Shown: positions 1-8,268 of the stretch, in pieces
Layout: each line of letters opens with the position of its first letter
Numbering within the stretch: position 1 is the first letter of the stretch
Assembly: GCA_016302165.1 (NCBI GenBank)
Contig: JAEDOD010000003.1
Span: 1-47,148 of the forward strand
DNA from: Sphaerochaetaceae bacterium
Lineage (GTDB): Bacteria; Spirochaetota; Spirochaetia; Sphaerochaetales; Sphaerochaetaceae
Direction of reading: 5' to 3'
Length of the DNA stretch: 47,148 nucleotides
Made by a program: the position numbers and the translations under genes
Notes under the pieces: generated by a model
The model's database searches: none
Seen by the model: only the letters and a program-made list of their open reading frames with translations
What the model was told of the DNA's origin: nothing

Positions 1-1039
1 CCATCTTTCCGTCATCGGCAAGCTTTGCAATTCCGTTGAGGACAAAGAGCTGCTGTCCGTCGCTGATTTTTGGCAGACCCGGAGCAAACCTGCCTTGGTC
101 GCCTTTCTTTGCTTCCGCCTCTACGGCTTCCTGCTCACGTTTCCATGAAATACCGAAAGGTGGGTTGGAAATGATTCTGTTGAACTTATAGCCGGTGAAC
201 TGGTCTTCGGAGAGCGTATCGCCGAACCTCATGTTGTTGGGGTCTCCGCCCCTGATCATCATGTCGGCCTTGGCAATGGCGAAGGTGGAGGGGTTGAATT
301 CCTGGCCGAAACAGGTGATCTCCATATCGGATGAAAGCTCCCTGACACGCTCTTCCATGCATGAAAGCATCTGGGAAGTACCCATGGCCATGTCGTAGAC
401 GGTCATAGAGCCTGTGTTGGCGAAATCGACGTCAGAAAGCAGGATGTCTGTCATCAGATAGATGATGTCGCGGGAAGTGAAGTGTGCTCCCGCCTCTTCT
501 CCGAAGGATTCGGAGAAACGTCTTACCAGGTCTTCGAAGATGTATCCGCAATCAACGGTAGAAATCTTGTCCGGCCCCAGATACCCCTTCGGTCCTGCAA
601 ACTCCTTTATCGTAACGTAGAGGGTATTGCTATCCACAAGCCTCTTGATCGTTGCATCGAACTCAAACTTGGACAGGATGTCCTGGACGTTAGGGGAAAA
701 TCCCGCCAGATAGTCACGGAAATTGGATTCGATGTTTGAAGGATCGGCGACAAGGGTCTCAAAGGTGAACTTTGAAGTGTTGTAGAACTGGTAGCCGGAC
801 GCCTTCCTCAAAAATCCGTCGATGACGGCAAGGTTCTTTACCTCTTCGTATCTCTTAAGTACGGCGTCCCTGGTAGGGAGAAGACAGTCGTGGAATCTCT
901 TGATGACTGTCATTGGAAGTATGACGGTGCCATACTCATGTGGCTTGAAAGGACCCACAAGCCCATCCGCCACATTCCATATCATTGACGCCTTTTCAGA
1001 GATATTGGTGCCTACTACGCTGAATCTGTCTTTATCCAT
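1..1039 (-). CDS. hsdM: Type I restriction-modification methylase subunit HsdM, 3' part beyond window
   Basis: N-terminal ~346 residues of a type I adenine-N6 DNA methyltransferase, which partners HsdS and HsdR to modify and recognise DNA. Visible landmarks in order: an N-terminal helical region (start MDKDRFSVVG), a GYIFEDLVRRFSE segment, HFTSRDIIYLMTDIL, the SAM-binding region around YDMAMGTSQML, and catalytic motif IV NPPFG. The reading frame is open to base 1, so the gene continues outside the window. The start at 1039 has a GGGGGA SD and a TATAAT box about 50 bases upstream. Motif I reads GTS where GTG is common. No hsdS or hsdR is visible. The family call is firm; whether the system is complete or active cannot be seen. 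Confidence 0.9.
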   Translation of the reverse strand, partial: MDKDRFSVVGTNISEKASMIWNVADGLVGPFKPHEYGTVILPMTVIKRFHDCLLPTRDAVLKRYEEVKNLAVIDGFLRKASGYQFYNTSKFTFETLVADPSNIESNFRDYLAGFSPNVQDILSKFEFDATIKRLVDSNTLYVTIKEFAGPKGYLGPDKISTVDCGYIFEDLVRRFSESFGEEAGAHFTSRDIIYLMTDILLSDVDFANTGSMTVYDMAMGTSQMLSCMEERVRELSSDMEITCFGQEFNPSTFAIAKADMMIRGGDPNNMRFGDTLSEDQFTGYKFNRIISNPPFGISWKREQEAVEAEAKKGDQGRFAPGLPKISDGQQLFVLNGIAKLADDGKM

Positions 1040-1088
1040 AAAATTGATATTCCCCCATTATTATTCGTCAAACGGTTGTTATTACTAT

Positions 1089-1094
1089 ATTATA
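1089..1094 (-). promoter_or_regulatory. Probable -10 box of hsdM
   Basis: A perfect TATAAT on the minus strand lies about 50 bases upstream of the hsdM start. The -35 is weak. The context CGTGCTATAAT is identical to that of a plus-strand -10 box at 1254-1259. Confidence 0.5.
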
Positions 1095-1224
1095 GCACGA
1101 AATAATCGACCAAAACATTGGATTGCCTTTTATATGGACCGAATATTTATTGATGTTGGAGCGAAGAGGAATTTGAGCCTACTATACTTCAGTTAGTAAA
1201 TGTATCTGATTACATGGGACTATC

Positions 1225-1259
1225 TGTCATCTGACATATCATGTGCAACGTGCTATAAT
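1225..1259 (+). promoter_or_regulatory. Strong plus-strand promoter with inverted repeat over the -35
   Basis: CTGACA (1231-1236), a 17-base spacer and TATAAT (1254-1259) make a near-consensus sigma-70 promoter pointing right. The 5-2-5 inverted repeat TGTCA-TC-TGACA (1225-1236) covers the -35, as an operator would. No plus-strand gene follows. The predicted transcript would start near 1266, run through the hairpin at 1276-1311 and then be antisense to the HTH gene. Confidence 0.5.
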
Positions 1260-1275
1260 AATGCCAATTCGAAAT

Positions 1276-1311
1276 GCCCCTTGGTCCCGTTTAAATGCTT
1301 TACCAGGGGGC
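1276..1311. terminator. Stem-loop after the HTH gene, terminator-like
   Basis: GCCCCTTGGT (1276-1285) pairs with ACCAGGGGGC (1302-1311) over ten bases with one G-U. It lies just after the HTH gene stop on the minus strand. The T-tract is weak on both strands, so it could be a terminator or the body of a small plus-strand RNA. Confidence 0.45.
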
Positions 1312-1313
1312 TT

Positions 1314-1766
1314 CTATTTGTCCAGGACCTTAGATTCCAGCATGATGTCTACAAGGTCGGAGATGATCTGCAGGTACTTCTGCGACAGTCTGCGAATTCT
1401 TACGGAGAGAGACGAATCCTCAATCCCATTTTCTGTTATCACTGATACTACAGTGCCTACGGACAAGTTGAAAACCTGGCAGATATAGCAGTGCCTGTAG
1501 AAAGGAAGAGAACGTCTGTAACTTCTGGCTGTGGATATGGTGGAACGCTTGATGCCGGTCTCCCTTGCAACATCCTCCCAGGACTTATTGTACTCCCTCC
1601 TGATGACGTCTATCACAGTCCAGAACCTTGAAGCCAAGGATTCGTCGGCGGAAAATTCAACCGAAGGAATATCCGCATCGTTGATATAGTTTGAGAAGAA
1701 CGGACAGAGATCGTTTACGTGAAGATCGAGGGCTAGGCATATCCTTACCGTCTCCTCAAAATCCAT
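1314..1766 (-). CDS. Small helix-turn-helix protein
   Basis: 150 residues, no exact family recognised. Residues ~50-100 (WEDVARETGIKRSTISTARS) look like an XRE/sigma-type helix-turn-helix. The ATG at 1766 follows a very strong SD (GGGAGG, 3 bases before). The frame stays open upstream to 1895, and the extra residues (CNTPTLAIAKGEGRP then MDFEETVRICLALDL) resemble the second half of another XRE domain. A GTG start at 1820, or a truncated longer ancestor, is therefore possible. It lies between hsdM and the repeat array and is a natural candidate to bind that array or to control hsdM, but this is inference only. No catalytic motif is visible. Confidence 0.6.
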   Translation of the reverse strand: MDFEETVRICLALDLHVNDLCPFFSNYINDADIPSVEFSADESLASRFWTVIDVIRREYNKSWEDVARETGIKRSTISTARSYRRSLPFYRHCYICQVFNLSVGTVVSVITENGIEDSSLSVRIRRLSQKYLQIISDLVDIMLESKVLDK

Positions 1767-1872
1767 GGGCCTCCCTTCCCCCTTGGCAATGGCTAGAGTA
1801 GGAGTATTGCAACCTGACACGATTGGGTCAATGAGCAGTGCACCATCTGTCCCAAAGCAGAATTGACGAAAT

Positions 1873-1895
1873 AAGCCTGGCTTTCGACCAGGCTT
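1873..1895. terminator. Hairpin AAGCCTGG/CCAGGCTT
   Basis: A perfect 8-base stem with a 7-base loop between the repeat array and the HTH gene. T-runs on either side are short, so termination is plausible but weak. Confidence 0.35.
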
Positions 1896-1912
1896 CTATA
1901 TTGGATTCATGC

Positions 1913-2206
1913 TGTAGCATTTTATTGTAATTTTACTTACCGTATTTTAAATTTCTGTTTCGTTTTAGTGTAATTCTAACGTCGAAAAAGAGTTCTGTTT
2001 CATTCTAACGTAATTTGATACAGATTCCTGTTTCAATTTATTGTAATTATCAGGGGAAAGACGATAAATGCTGTTTCAATAATTTTTGTAAATGTACGTC
2101 CTTGATTCATTTCATTGTAATTTTTCAACTAAAAAAAGGCCCTTTCAGGCCTTTCCGCAAAATCTGTTTCAATAATTATTGTCTTGTTTCAATAATTTTT
2201 GTACAT
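1913..2206. repeat. Array of eight degenerate ~20-base direct repeats
   Basis: Copies start at 1913, 1956, 1996, 2029, 2072, 2103, 2165 and 2185. Consensus is TGTTTC, 5 bases, then ATTGTAATT. Three copies (2072, 2165, 2185) have 2 extra bases in the middle and an AATAATT core. Start-to-start spacings are 43, 40, 33, 43, 31, 62 and 20, close to whole numbers of helical turns. This region, 1821-2231, holds no gene I can support. Confidence 0.7.
2135..2154 (-). terminator. Rho-independent terminator reading leftward
   Basis: AAAGGCC (2135-2141) and GGCCTTT (2148-2154) form a stem with a 6-base loop. On the minus strand it is followed by seven T. It would stop transcription coming from tRNA-Thr, inside the repeat array. 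Confidence 0.6.
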
Positions 2207-2231
2207 CGACAACGATAGTCAAAAAAAATAC

Positions 2232-2304
2232 AGCCAAAAAAGGGAATCGAACCCTTGACCTACACTTTACGAGGGTGTCGCTCTACCAACTGAGCTATTT
2301 TGGC
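2232..2304 (-). tRNA. tRNA-Thr (anticodon CGU)
   Basis: Cloverleaf read on the minus strand: acceptor GCCAAAA/TTTTGGC, D arm GCTC..GAGC, anticodon stem ACAC/GTGT with loop CTCGTAA (anticodon CGT), T arm AAGGG-TTCGATT-CCCTT, discriminator T. No CCA is encoded. A run of eight T follows at 2221-2228. The 3' end faces the repeat array and hsdM, the usual orientation for an island inserted at a tRNA. Confidence 0.93.
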
Positions 2305-2326
2305 ATCTAGTAGAGAATAGCAAAAA

Positions 2327-3166
2327 TCAGGCTTTTTTTGCTATACCCTTTCCTACATATTGAAGCTCTCCACTGGTAGCCCAGATTGATAGGGCTCCAA
2401 CAATAAAAGACAATACAGAGAATACCATATCCATTCCTGAAGGGACACCTGGGAATACCTGAGGAAGGGATCCCAAAACAAATCCCATAATCAGAGGGAA
2501 AGTTATGGATGGCCAGGATTCCATGGCCTTCTTCAGAAATCCTGAAAGAACAAGGATTCCAATACATAGGCCGATGCAGAGAGGAATCAAGGGGAGAAAA
2601 TCCAGTGCCGATAGGTAAGTTATCAGGCTTTCATATATTCCCAGCACCACCAAAAGATAACTGAATGAGATTCCGGGAAGAACAAAGCCAATGGAAACTC
2701 CGATGCCGGCAACTATCTGAATAAGGAAATTGCCCTCCCCTAGCCTAACTACTCCTTCAGGGATAAATGAGATCAGGACCACAAGAATAATTCCTGGAAT
2801 AGCAAAGAATACTTTAGGCCAGTTGGCCTTTGTGATTCTGCTCTTCCTTACTATCATTGGAATGGATCCGATTATTGCACCAAGAAAGAAATACATGACA
2901 ACGGTGTAGAAGTTCTGGAGAAGATACTTCAACAGCGGGGAAGCACTTAAGGCACCCAAAAGCCCTGAGCATCCTGCAACAAGTAGGAAGATGAATGCCT
3001 TCTTGAAGTTCTTCGAAAGAAGGGATGGCACAGAGCTGATGATCTGGTCATATATTCCAAGCACCATGGCCATGGATCCCCCGCTTACGCCAGGAACAGT
3101 CATGGTTGCTCCGATTACATAGGATTTTGCTGCTGTAATCAGCATGTTTCTATCTTTTTCTTTCAC
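2327..3166 (-). CDS. DUF368 membrane protein, PopT-like undecaprenyl-phosphate transporter
   Basis: 279 residues with about eight hydrophobic segments and the family hallmark VPGVSGGSMAMVLGIYD near the N terminus, repeated in inverted fashion as VLPGISFSYLLVVLGIYE. DUF368 proteins (PopT) have been shown in other bacteria to return undecaprenyl phosphate across the membrane for wall and envelope glycan synthesis. Applying that role here is inference. The GTG at 3166 has a poor SD; ATG at 3145 is an alternative. It lies 32 bases after tctA and may be co-transcribed with the tct genes. A lipid-carrier recycler matters here because this organism seems to lack normal PBPs. Confidence 0.85.
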   Translation of the reverse strand: MKEKDRNMLITAAKSYVIGATMTVPGVSGGSMAMVLGIYDQIISSVPSLLSKNFKKAFIFLLVAGCSGLLGALSASPLLKYLLQNFYTVVMYFFLGAIIGSIPMIVRKSRITKANWPKVFFAIPGIILVVLISFIPEGVVRLGEGNFLIQIVAGIGVSIGFVLPGISFSYLLVVLGIYESLITYLSALDFLPLIPLCIGLCIGILVLSGFLKKAMESWPSITFPLIMGFVLGSLPQVFPGVPSGMDMVFSVLSFIVGALSIWATSGELQYVGKGIAKKA

Positions 3167-3198
3167 AGTGCCATTATTACCGAAAAGGCTTTAACTAG

Positions 3199-4695
3199 CT
3201 ACCCCCTTGCCCTAATCTTTGAAATTCCTTTCTTTACAACAGGAAGACTTAGGATAAGTGTGACAACGACACAGATGAAAAGGACCACTGTTATTGGACT
3301 GGAGAAGAGATAAGCCAACTTATGCTCCTCGCTTTCAAGTAGTGATACTGTACGACGGAAGTTACTGTCCATCATACCTCCCAATACTATTGCAAGGACC
3401 ATTGGAGCTGTGGGGTAATCATGACGGCGCATAATATATCCGGCAACACCGAAAAGGAACATCAGAATCACATCAAAAAGTCTATTGTTGCAGGCAAAGC
3501 TTCCCACAATGCATAGAAGTGTAACAACAGGAAGAAGTATCCTCTTAGGAACAAGAATCAGATGGCTTAATCTTGGTGCTACCAGAAGTCCCAGGATAAG
3601 AAGGAATATACATCCAAGGAAGCCTCCGGCAAGGACGGATGCGAACATCATAGGCTGGGTCCTGATGAAAAGAGGGCCTGGCTGCATTCCATGTATTACA
3701 AATACACTGAGAATTATTGCTGTGACAGCATCTCCCGGAACAGCTAAAGTCAGCATAGGAATCAAGGCTCCTCCAATACATGCATTATTGCTGCTTTCGC
3801 TGGCCACGATGCCTTCCACGGCTCCTTCTCCGAAGGGCACTGAAGGATTCTTGATGATCTTCTCAGCTGTGGAATAAGCAATGAAGGAAGCAACAGGTCC
3901 TCCTGCTCCAGGCAGGGCTCCTACTAAGGTTCCGATTACTGAATACACCATGGAAACTGGAAGATGACGGAGAATATCCTTCATAGGAACCTTCTCCTTC
4001 TTTATCTGGCTTACCACAGCCCCCATTCCACCTTCTGCTATGGAACATATGACTTCAGTCATTCCAAAAAGTCCTACCAGGGCTGGAACCACATTGATTC
4101 CTCCCATCAGGCTCCTTATTCCAAGGGTCAGTCTAGGTCTACCCATTACGCTATCCATGCCAACCATTGCAACAAAAAGTCCTAAGGCGGCACTGATAAG
4201 GCCCTTGGTGAAGGACTTGCTGGTAAGGCTTCCTACAGCAAGAAGGCCGAAGAAGGAAAGGAGGAAATAATCTATAGGATGGAATTTGATTGCAATTGAA
4301 GAGATGGGACCAGAAAGGAACCAGAGGGCTATAAAGCCGAAGACAGACCCTACAAATGAGTAGATTGTTGCATACTTCAGAGCCTTCTTTGCTTCTCCCC
4401 GACGGCTCATAGGATATCCATCGAAGGCTGTGACCACACTGCTGGGTGCTCCAGGAATGTTGATAAGTATGGCAGAAAGTGCTCCAGAAAAGACTCCTAC
4501 AACATATAGCCCCATAATGGTGGCCATGGCATCTGATGTGGTCCAGGAATAGGTGACAGAAACAAGGAGGGCTGTAGCCATGGTGACAGATAGTCCAGGA
4601 ATGGCTCCGATGAATAGGCCTAATACAGATCCAAGGAGAACCAGAAGAACAAACCTGAAGTCAGTGCAGAATGAAAGAATTGATGTGATGTTCAT
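3199..4695 (-). CDS. tctA: Tripartite tricarboxylate transporter large permease TctA
   Basis: 498 residues, full length for TctA, with about twelve membrane segments. The conserved N-terminal GLFIGAIPGLSVTMATALL and the internal repeat VIGTLVGALPGAGGPVASF mark the family's two inverted halves. It forms the substrate channel of a secondary transporter with TctB, fed by the periplasmic binder TctC. Substrates in this family are citrate and other carboxylates; the one used here cannot be read from sequence. The start has a GGGAGG SD. It is 10 bases downstream of tctB. Confidence 0.95.
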   Translation of the reverse strand: MNITSILSFCTDFRFVLLVLLGSVLGLFIGAIPGLSVTMATALLVSVTYSWTTSDAMATIMGLYVVGVFSGALSAILINIPGAPSSVVTAFDGYPMSRRGEAKKALKYATIYSFVGSVFGFIALWFLSGPISSIAIKFHPIDYFLLSFFGLLAVGSLTSKSFTKGLISAALGLFVAMVGMDSVMGRPRLTLGIRSLMGGINVVPALVGLFGMTEVICSIAEGGMGAVVSQIKKEKVPMKDILRHLPVSMVYSVIGTLVGALPGAGGPVASFIAYSTAEKIIKNPSVPFGEGAVEGIVASESSNNACIGGALIPMLTLAVPGDAVTAIILSVFVIHGMQPGPLFIRTQPMMFASVLAGGFLGCIFLLILGLLVAPRLSHLILVPKRILLPVVTLLCIVGSFACNNRLFDVILMFLFGVAGYIMRRHDYPTAPMVLAIVLGGMMDSNFRRTVSLLESEEHKLAYLFSSPITVVLFICVVVTLILSLPVVKKGISKIRARG

Positions 4696-4705
4696 GACGC
4701 CCTCC

Positions 4706-5173
4706 CTATAGACCCAGATAATATAAGATTTTTCCCTTCGGAAGCATTACAGATAAGTAGGATGCAAAAAGGACGTAAAGTATAAGGGAGACAGAAATAG
4801 ACAGAAGAAGAATGAACCACCACCTTCTCTCTCCTAGAAGCAACATCACTGAAGCAAGAAGAAGGATGGATGAAATGATGAATCCAAGAAAGTCAATTAT
4901 GAATAGATAGATTATGCAGAAAAGGGCAAAGAAAAGGAGAGTTCTATAGTCTTCCTTTACTTTCTTCTTATCCTCAACATTTCTATTCTGTATAAGAAGA
5001 AATATGGATAGTACAAGGAGGAAAACTGAAATAAGAAGAGGAAATAGATATGGAGAAAGCTTCCATTCCACATTAAAGCTATTGTGGCTAAGAATAGACA
5101 TCACTATTCCGAATACCGACACAACTAGAAGTATGATTGCTTCTCCTAGGGCTTTTCCCACCTTCCTTTTCAT
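4706..5173 (-). CDS. tctB: Tripartite tricarboxylate transporter small subunit TctB
   Basis: 155 residues with four membrane segments, the size and layout of TctB. The ATG at 5173 follows AAAGGAGG at good distance; a TTG three bases upstream is also possible. It forms the membrane complex with TctA, encoded immediately downstream. Sequence conservation in TctB is low, so the call rests largely on position between tctC and tctA. Confidence 0.85.
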   Translation of the reverse strand: MKRKVGKALGEAIILLVVSVFGIVMSILSHNSFNVEWKLSPYLFPLLISVFLLVLSIFLLIQNRNVEDKKKVKEDYRTLLFFALFCIIYLFIIDFLGFIISSILLLASVMLLLGERRWWFILLLSISVSLILYVLFASYLSVMLPKGKILYYLGL

Positions 5174-5198
5174 CAATTGTCCTCCTTTCGTGACTTAA

Positions 5199-5223
5199 GC
5201 CGCAGAAGTACCCCTCCTGCGGC
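5199..5223. promoter_or_regulatory. Intercistronic hairpin between tctC and tctB
   Basis: GCCGCAG (5199-5205) and CTGCGGC (5217-5223) form a 7-base stem with an 11-base loop in the 67-base gap. No T-run follows. Such hairpins after binding-protein genes commonly protect the upstream mRNA or partly attenuate, giving more TctC than TctA/B. Confidence 0.55.
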
Positions 5224-5243
5224 AGATAAATGCATTTACAAGC

Positions 5244-6269
5244 TTATTTTTCGATTCCGAAATCTGATGGGCTGAACTTTGTCACACCAGCATCATAAAG
5301 CATCCAGCTTACCATGCTTTCCCAGCTCTTGTAGAAGGAAAGAGCATCAGCTTCTGTTGGATACTGGAGATAAAGCTCCTCAAGGGCGTTGTCTTTGACA
5401 AAAGCTTTCCAATCGTCACTTTCAACAATTTTCTTTGTAGCTGCTCTCAATGTCTCAACAACACTGTCGCTGACTTCTTTTGAAACAAGGAAGTTAAGTG
5501 GAGTGAAGGCATTCTTCATATATGGAGCTGCAGCTGGGTCAACTTCTTCGAAGAGAGGCGCATCTGGATAGATGCTGAGCTTCACGTTGGAGCTTACTCC
5601 AAGAAGCTTCAGGTCTCCGCTTTCGATGAGAGCCTTAACTGTAGAAATGTTGGAGTTGGTGAAGTCAACTTCTCCGCTGAGTACAGCAAGGAAGCAGTCA
5701 CTGCCACTCTTATAGGCTGTCATGGAAGGAATATATCCAAGCTTCTCCATAATGAGCCCCTGGACATGGCCTGATCCGCCAGGACCTGTGTAGCTCATCT
5801 TGATCTTTCCAGGATTAGCCTTCATATCACTAAGAAGATCCTGGAGAGTGTTGTACTTGCTATCCTTTGCAACGACGATGACCTTTGGGTCATTGACCAT
5901 TGGAGAGATGACCTTATAGTCAGCATAGCTGAGATCGCTAAGTCCCATGACACGCTGGGTGCCAAGGCTTTCAGCTGTGAAGAGCACTGTATAACCATCT
6001 GGAACAGCATCCAGAGCTGCCTGACATCCGATGGATCCTGAAGCTCCAGCCTGGTTTACTACTGTTACAGGAACGCCCAGCTCATTCTGAAGAAGAGCTG
6101 CAAACTTTCTTCCACTGACATCTGTAGTTCCACCTACACCATAAGGAATGATCATGGTGATGGCCTTGTTTGGATAGGAATCCGCAGCTGCTGCTTCCTG
6201 AGCTCCATTAGCGAAAAGAGACACACAAAGAAGAAGCGCCAAAAGCGCCAGAACGATTTTTCTTTTCAT
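5244..6269 (-). CDS. tctC: Tricarboxylate transporter substrate-binding protein TctC
   Basis: 341 residues. It has a signal peptide (MKRKIVLALLALLLCVSLFANG) and then the TctC/Bug fold: the start YPNKAITMIIPYGVGGTTD, the loop GASGSIG, and the conserved hinge segments PGKIKMSYTGPGGSGH and SGEVDF. It is exported to the periplasm and delivers a carboxylate to TctAB. The SD AGGAG sits 6 bases before the ATG. First gene of the run tctC-tctB-tctA-(DUF368). The ligand is not predictable from sequence. Confidence 0.93.
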   Translation of the reverse strand: MKRKIVLALLALLLCVSLFANGAQEAAAADSYPNKAITMIIPYGVGGTTDVSGRKFAALLQNELGVPVTVVNQAGASGSIGCQAALDAVPDGYTVLFTAESLGTQRVMGLSDLSYADYKVISPMVNDPKVIVVAKDSKYNTLQDLLSDMKANPGKIKMSYTGPGGSGHVQGLIMEKLGYIPSMTAYKSGSDCFLAVLSGEVDFTNSNISTVKALIESGDLKLLGVSSNVKLSIYPDAPLFEEVDPAAAPYMKNAFTPLNFLVSKEVSDSVVETLRAATKKIVESDDWKAFVKDNALEELYLQYPTEADALSFYKSWESMVSWMLYDAGVTKFSPSDFGIEK

Positions 6270-6365
6270 AATTTCTCCTCTTTGTCAGAATTGAAACACT
6301 TGAAGAAAGAAAAATCAACAACTATTTGTATATTATTTCATTTTGTATTCCAAAATCTAACATTC

Positions 6366-8258
6366 TTATCTATACATAGCTTCAATTTCTTTACTGTACA
6401 TCTCCGCAACTGTCTTTCTCTTTACTTCCTGCTTTCCGGAAAGCTCCCTTCCCACCTTGAAGGACTCAGGAAGAAGAGTGAATCTTGAAATCTGCTCAAA
6501 GGCCTTGAAACCCTTATCCTTGGATACCCTCTTTGCAATCTCGCTGTTGATCAGAGACTTCACTTCTTCAATGGTCTCAAGATGGTCTCTGTTGATGTAT
6601 GGTATTCCAGACTCCTTAAGATACCTTTCCGTATTCTTCACATCTATTACTATGAGACAGGATAGGGCTTTTCTGTCTTGGCCTATGACTACAGCAGACT
6701 CAATATACTCGCTTTCCCTTAAAGCTTCCTCAATTGGAACAGGTTCAATATTCTCACCACCACTGAGGACTATAGTGTCCTTGACCCTACCCACAAGGGC
6801 AAAGTCACCTTCCTTGCTCATTACAGCCAGGTCTCCGGTATGAAGCCATCCTTCCTTATCTATTATACCATTAGTCTTCTCTTCGTCCTTGTAGTAACCC
6901 TTCATCACCTGCTCGCCTTTCACAAAGAGTTCACCTTTCTCCCCTACGCCCAGAGTTTTATGGGTATCTGGATCCACCACCTTGACCTGGGTTTCAGGTA
7001 GTGGTGCTATGAACACCTTCTTAGGGCAAAGGGCATCGCTTATTCCGATTACAGGACCAGTCTCTGTCATGCCATAGCCGTTGAGAAGCTTGATGTCGAT
7101 GGCTGAGAAGAAATCCTCCACGTCCCTGCTTAAGCTTCCGCCTCCGCTGATTCCGAACCTGAAATTCTTTCCCAGCTTACTCTTCACAGCTCTGAACACA
7201 ATTTTCTGACCTAGAGCATTGAAGGGCTTCAGAATGATATATGGTACTAATCCCTTGATTTTGTCCAAGGTGACGCTACCGCTTCCTGTATGTGCTGTGG
7301 AGCCTAAGACCATCTTCCTTGAGTTTGAGTAATGGGTACCAACCTTCAGAAAGAATGAGAATAGTGCCCTCTTACTTTTGCTCATCCCCCTAAGGTTCTG
7401 ATATACACCACTCTTCACTGTCTCCCAGATTCTTGGAACAGAGCCCATGTAATGGGGATTCACTCTCTGGATATCATAGAGCATTATCTTTCCTATAGGC
7501 TTACTGTAGCATATTGTATGGGAAAGGGAGATGAACAGATACTGGATGATTCTTTCAAAGGAGTGCCATACAGGAAGAACACTAAGCCACTTCTCTCCCT
7601 TCTTGAAGGGATAAAGGTCATGGCCTACACGGCAGATATAGAGAAAATTTCCATGGGTTGTCATCACACCTTTTGGCAGTCCTGTGGTACCACTTGTGAA
7701 GATTATGGTTGCCGTATCATTCTCGTCCCCTAGCATCACTTCCCTTTCTATCTCTTCTCTGACACCTTCCTCTTCCAAAAGCTTCATTCCTTCTGAGAGG
7801 AGTGAAGAATAGGTAATGTCACCATCCTTCATCGCAATGCCCTTTTCATCGATGAGGATTACATATTTCAGCTCCGTAAGCCTATTTCTTACACTATCCA
7901 GCTTTCTATATAGCTCAAGGTTCTCGACTACGCATACGGAGACTGAGGAAAACGAAAGGATATACTCGATTTCATATTCCATTGCATCACGGCCACGGGG
8001 AACATCTGCGGCACCAAGAGAAAGGATACCAAGATCAAGGGCAAGCCACTCAGGGCGGTTATCGGATAGAAGACCTATCCTGTCTCCTCTTCTTACTCCC
8101 AGCTGTTTCAGGGAGGCAGCAATGGCCTTGGTCTTTTCCAATAACTGGATATAGGTAGTAGGAACAAAGAGTCCCTTATCATTTTTTCCCATCTGGCAAG
8201 TGAGGAGCGGATCCTCTTTCGCCTTCTCATAGAACATTTGGACAACTGTACGATACAT
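6366..8258 (-). CDS. Long-chain acyl-CoA synthetase (AMP-forming)
   Basis: 630 residues, typical of long-chain fatty acid-CoA ligases. The P-loop-like A3 motif TIIFTSGTTGLPKGV lies near residue 185, GYGMTETGP is motif A5, and GWLHTGDLA with the GRVKDTIVLSGGENIEP hinge follows. The enzyme activates fatty acids with ATP and CoA for phospholipid synthesis or breakdown. In an organism with no other fatty-acid gene in view, scavenging of host or environmental lipids is the natural guess. The ATG at 8258 has an AAGGAC SD. A large palindrome at 8269-8303 directly precedes it. Confidence 0.92.
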   Translation of the reverse strand: MYRTVVQMFYEKAKEDPLLTCQMGKNDKGLFVPTTYIQLLEKTKAIAASLKQLGVRRGDRIGLLSDNRPEWLALDLGILSLGAADVPRGRDAMEYEIEYILSFSSVSVCVVENLELYRKLDSVRNRLTELKYVILIDEKGIAMKDGDITYSSLLSEGMKLLEEEGVREEIEREVMLGDENDTATIIFTSGTTGLPKGVMTTHGNFLYICRVGHDLYPFKKGEKWLSVLPVWHSFERIIQYLFISLSHTICYSKPIGKIMLYDIQRVNPHYMGSVPRIWETVKSGVYQNLRGMSKSKRALFSFFLKVGTHYSNSRKMVLGSTAHTGSGSVTLDKIKGLVPYIILKPFNALGQKIVFRAVKSKLGKNFRFGISGGGSLSRDVEDFFSAIDIKLLNGYGMTETGPVIGISDALCPKKVFIAPLPETQVKVVDPDTHKTLGVGEKGELFVKGEQVMKGYYKDEEKTNGIIDKEGWLHTGDLAVMSKEGDFALVGRVKDTIVLSGGENIEPVPIEEALRESEYIESAVVIGQDRKALSCLIVIDVKNTERYLKESGIPYINRDHLETIEEVKSLINSEIAKRVSKDKGFKAFEQISRFTLLPESFKVGRELSGKQEVKRKTVAEMYSKEIEAMYR

Positions 8259-8268
8259 GTCCTTATTA

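Noticed and set aside
1913..2206. CRISPR array (copies begin GTTTCAAT, like the ends of many CRISPR repeats)
   Set aside because: Repeats are short and degenerate, spacing is irregular (20-62), the intervals are too short for spacers and there is no cas gene.
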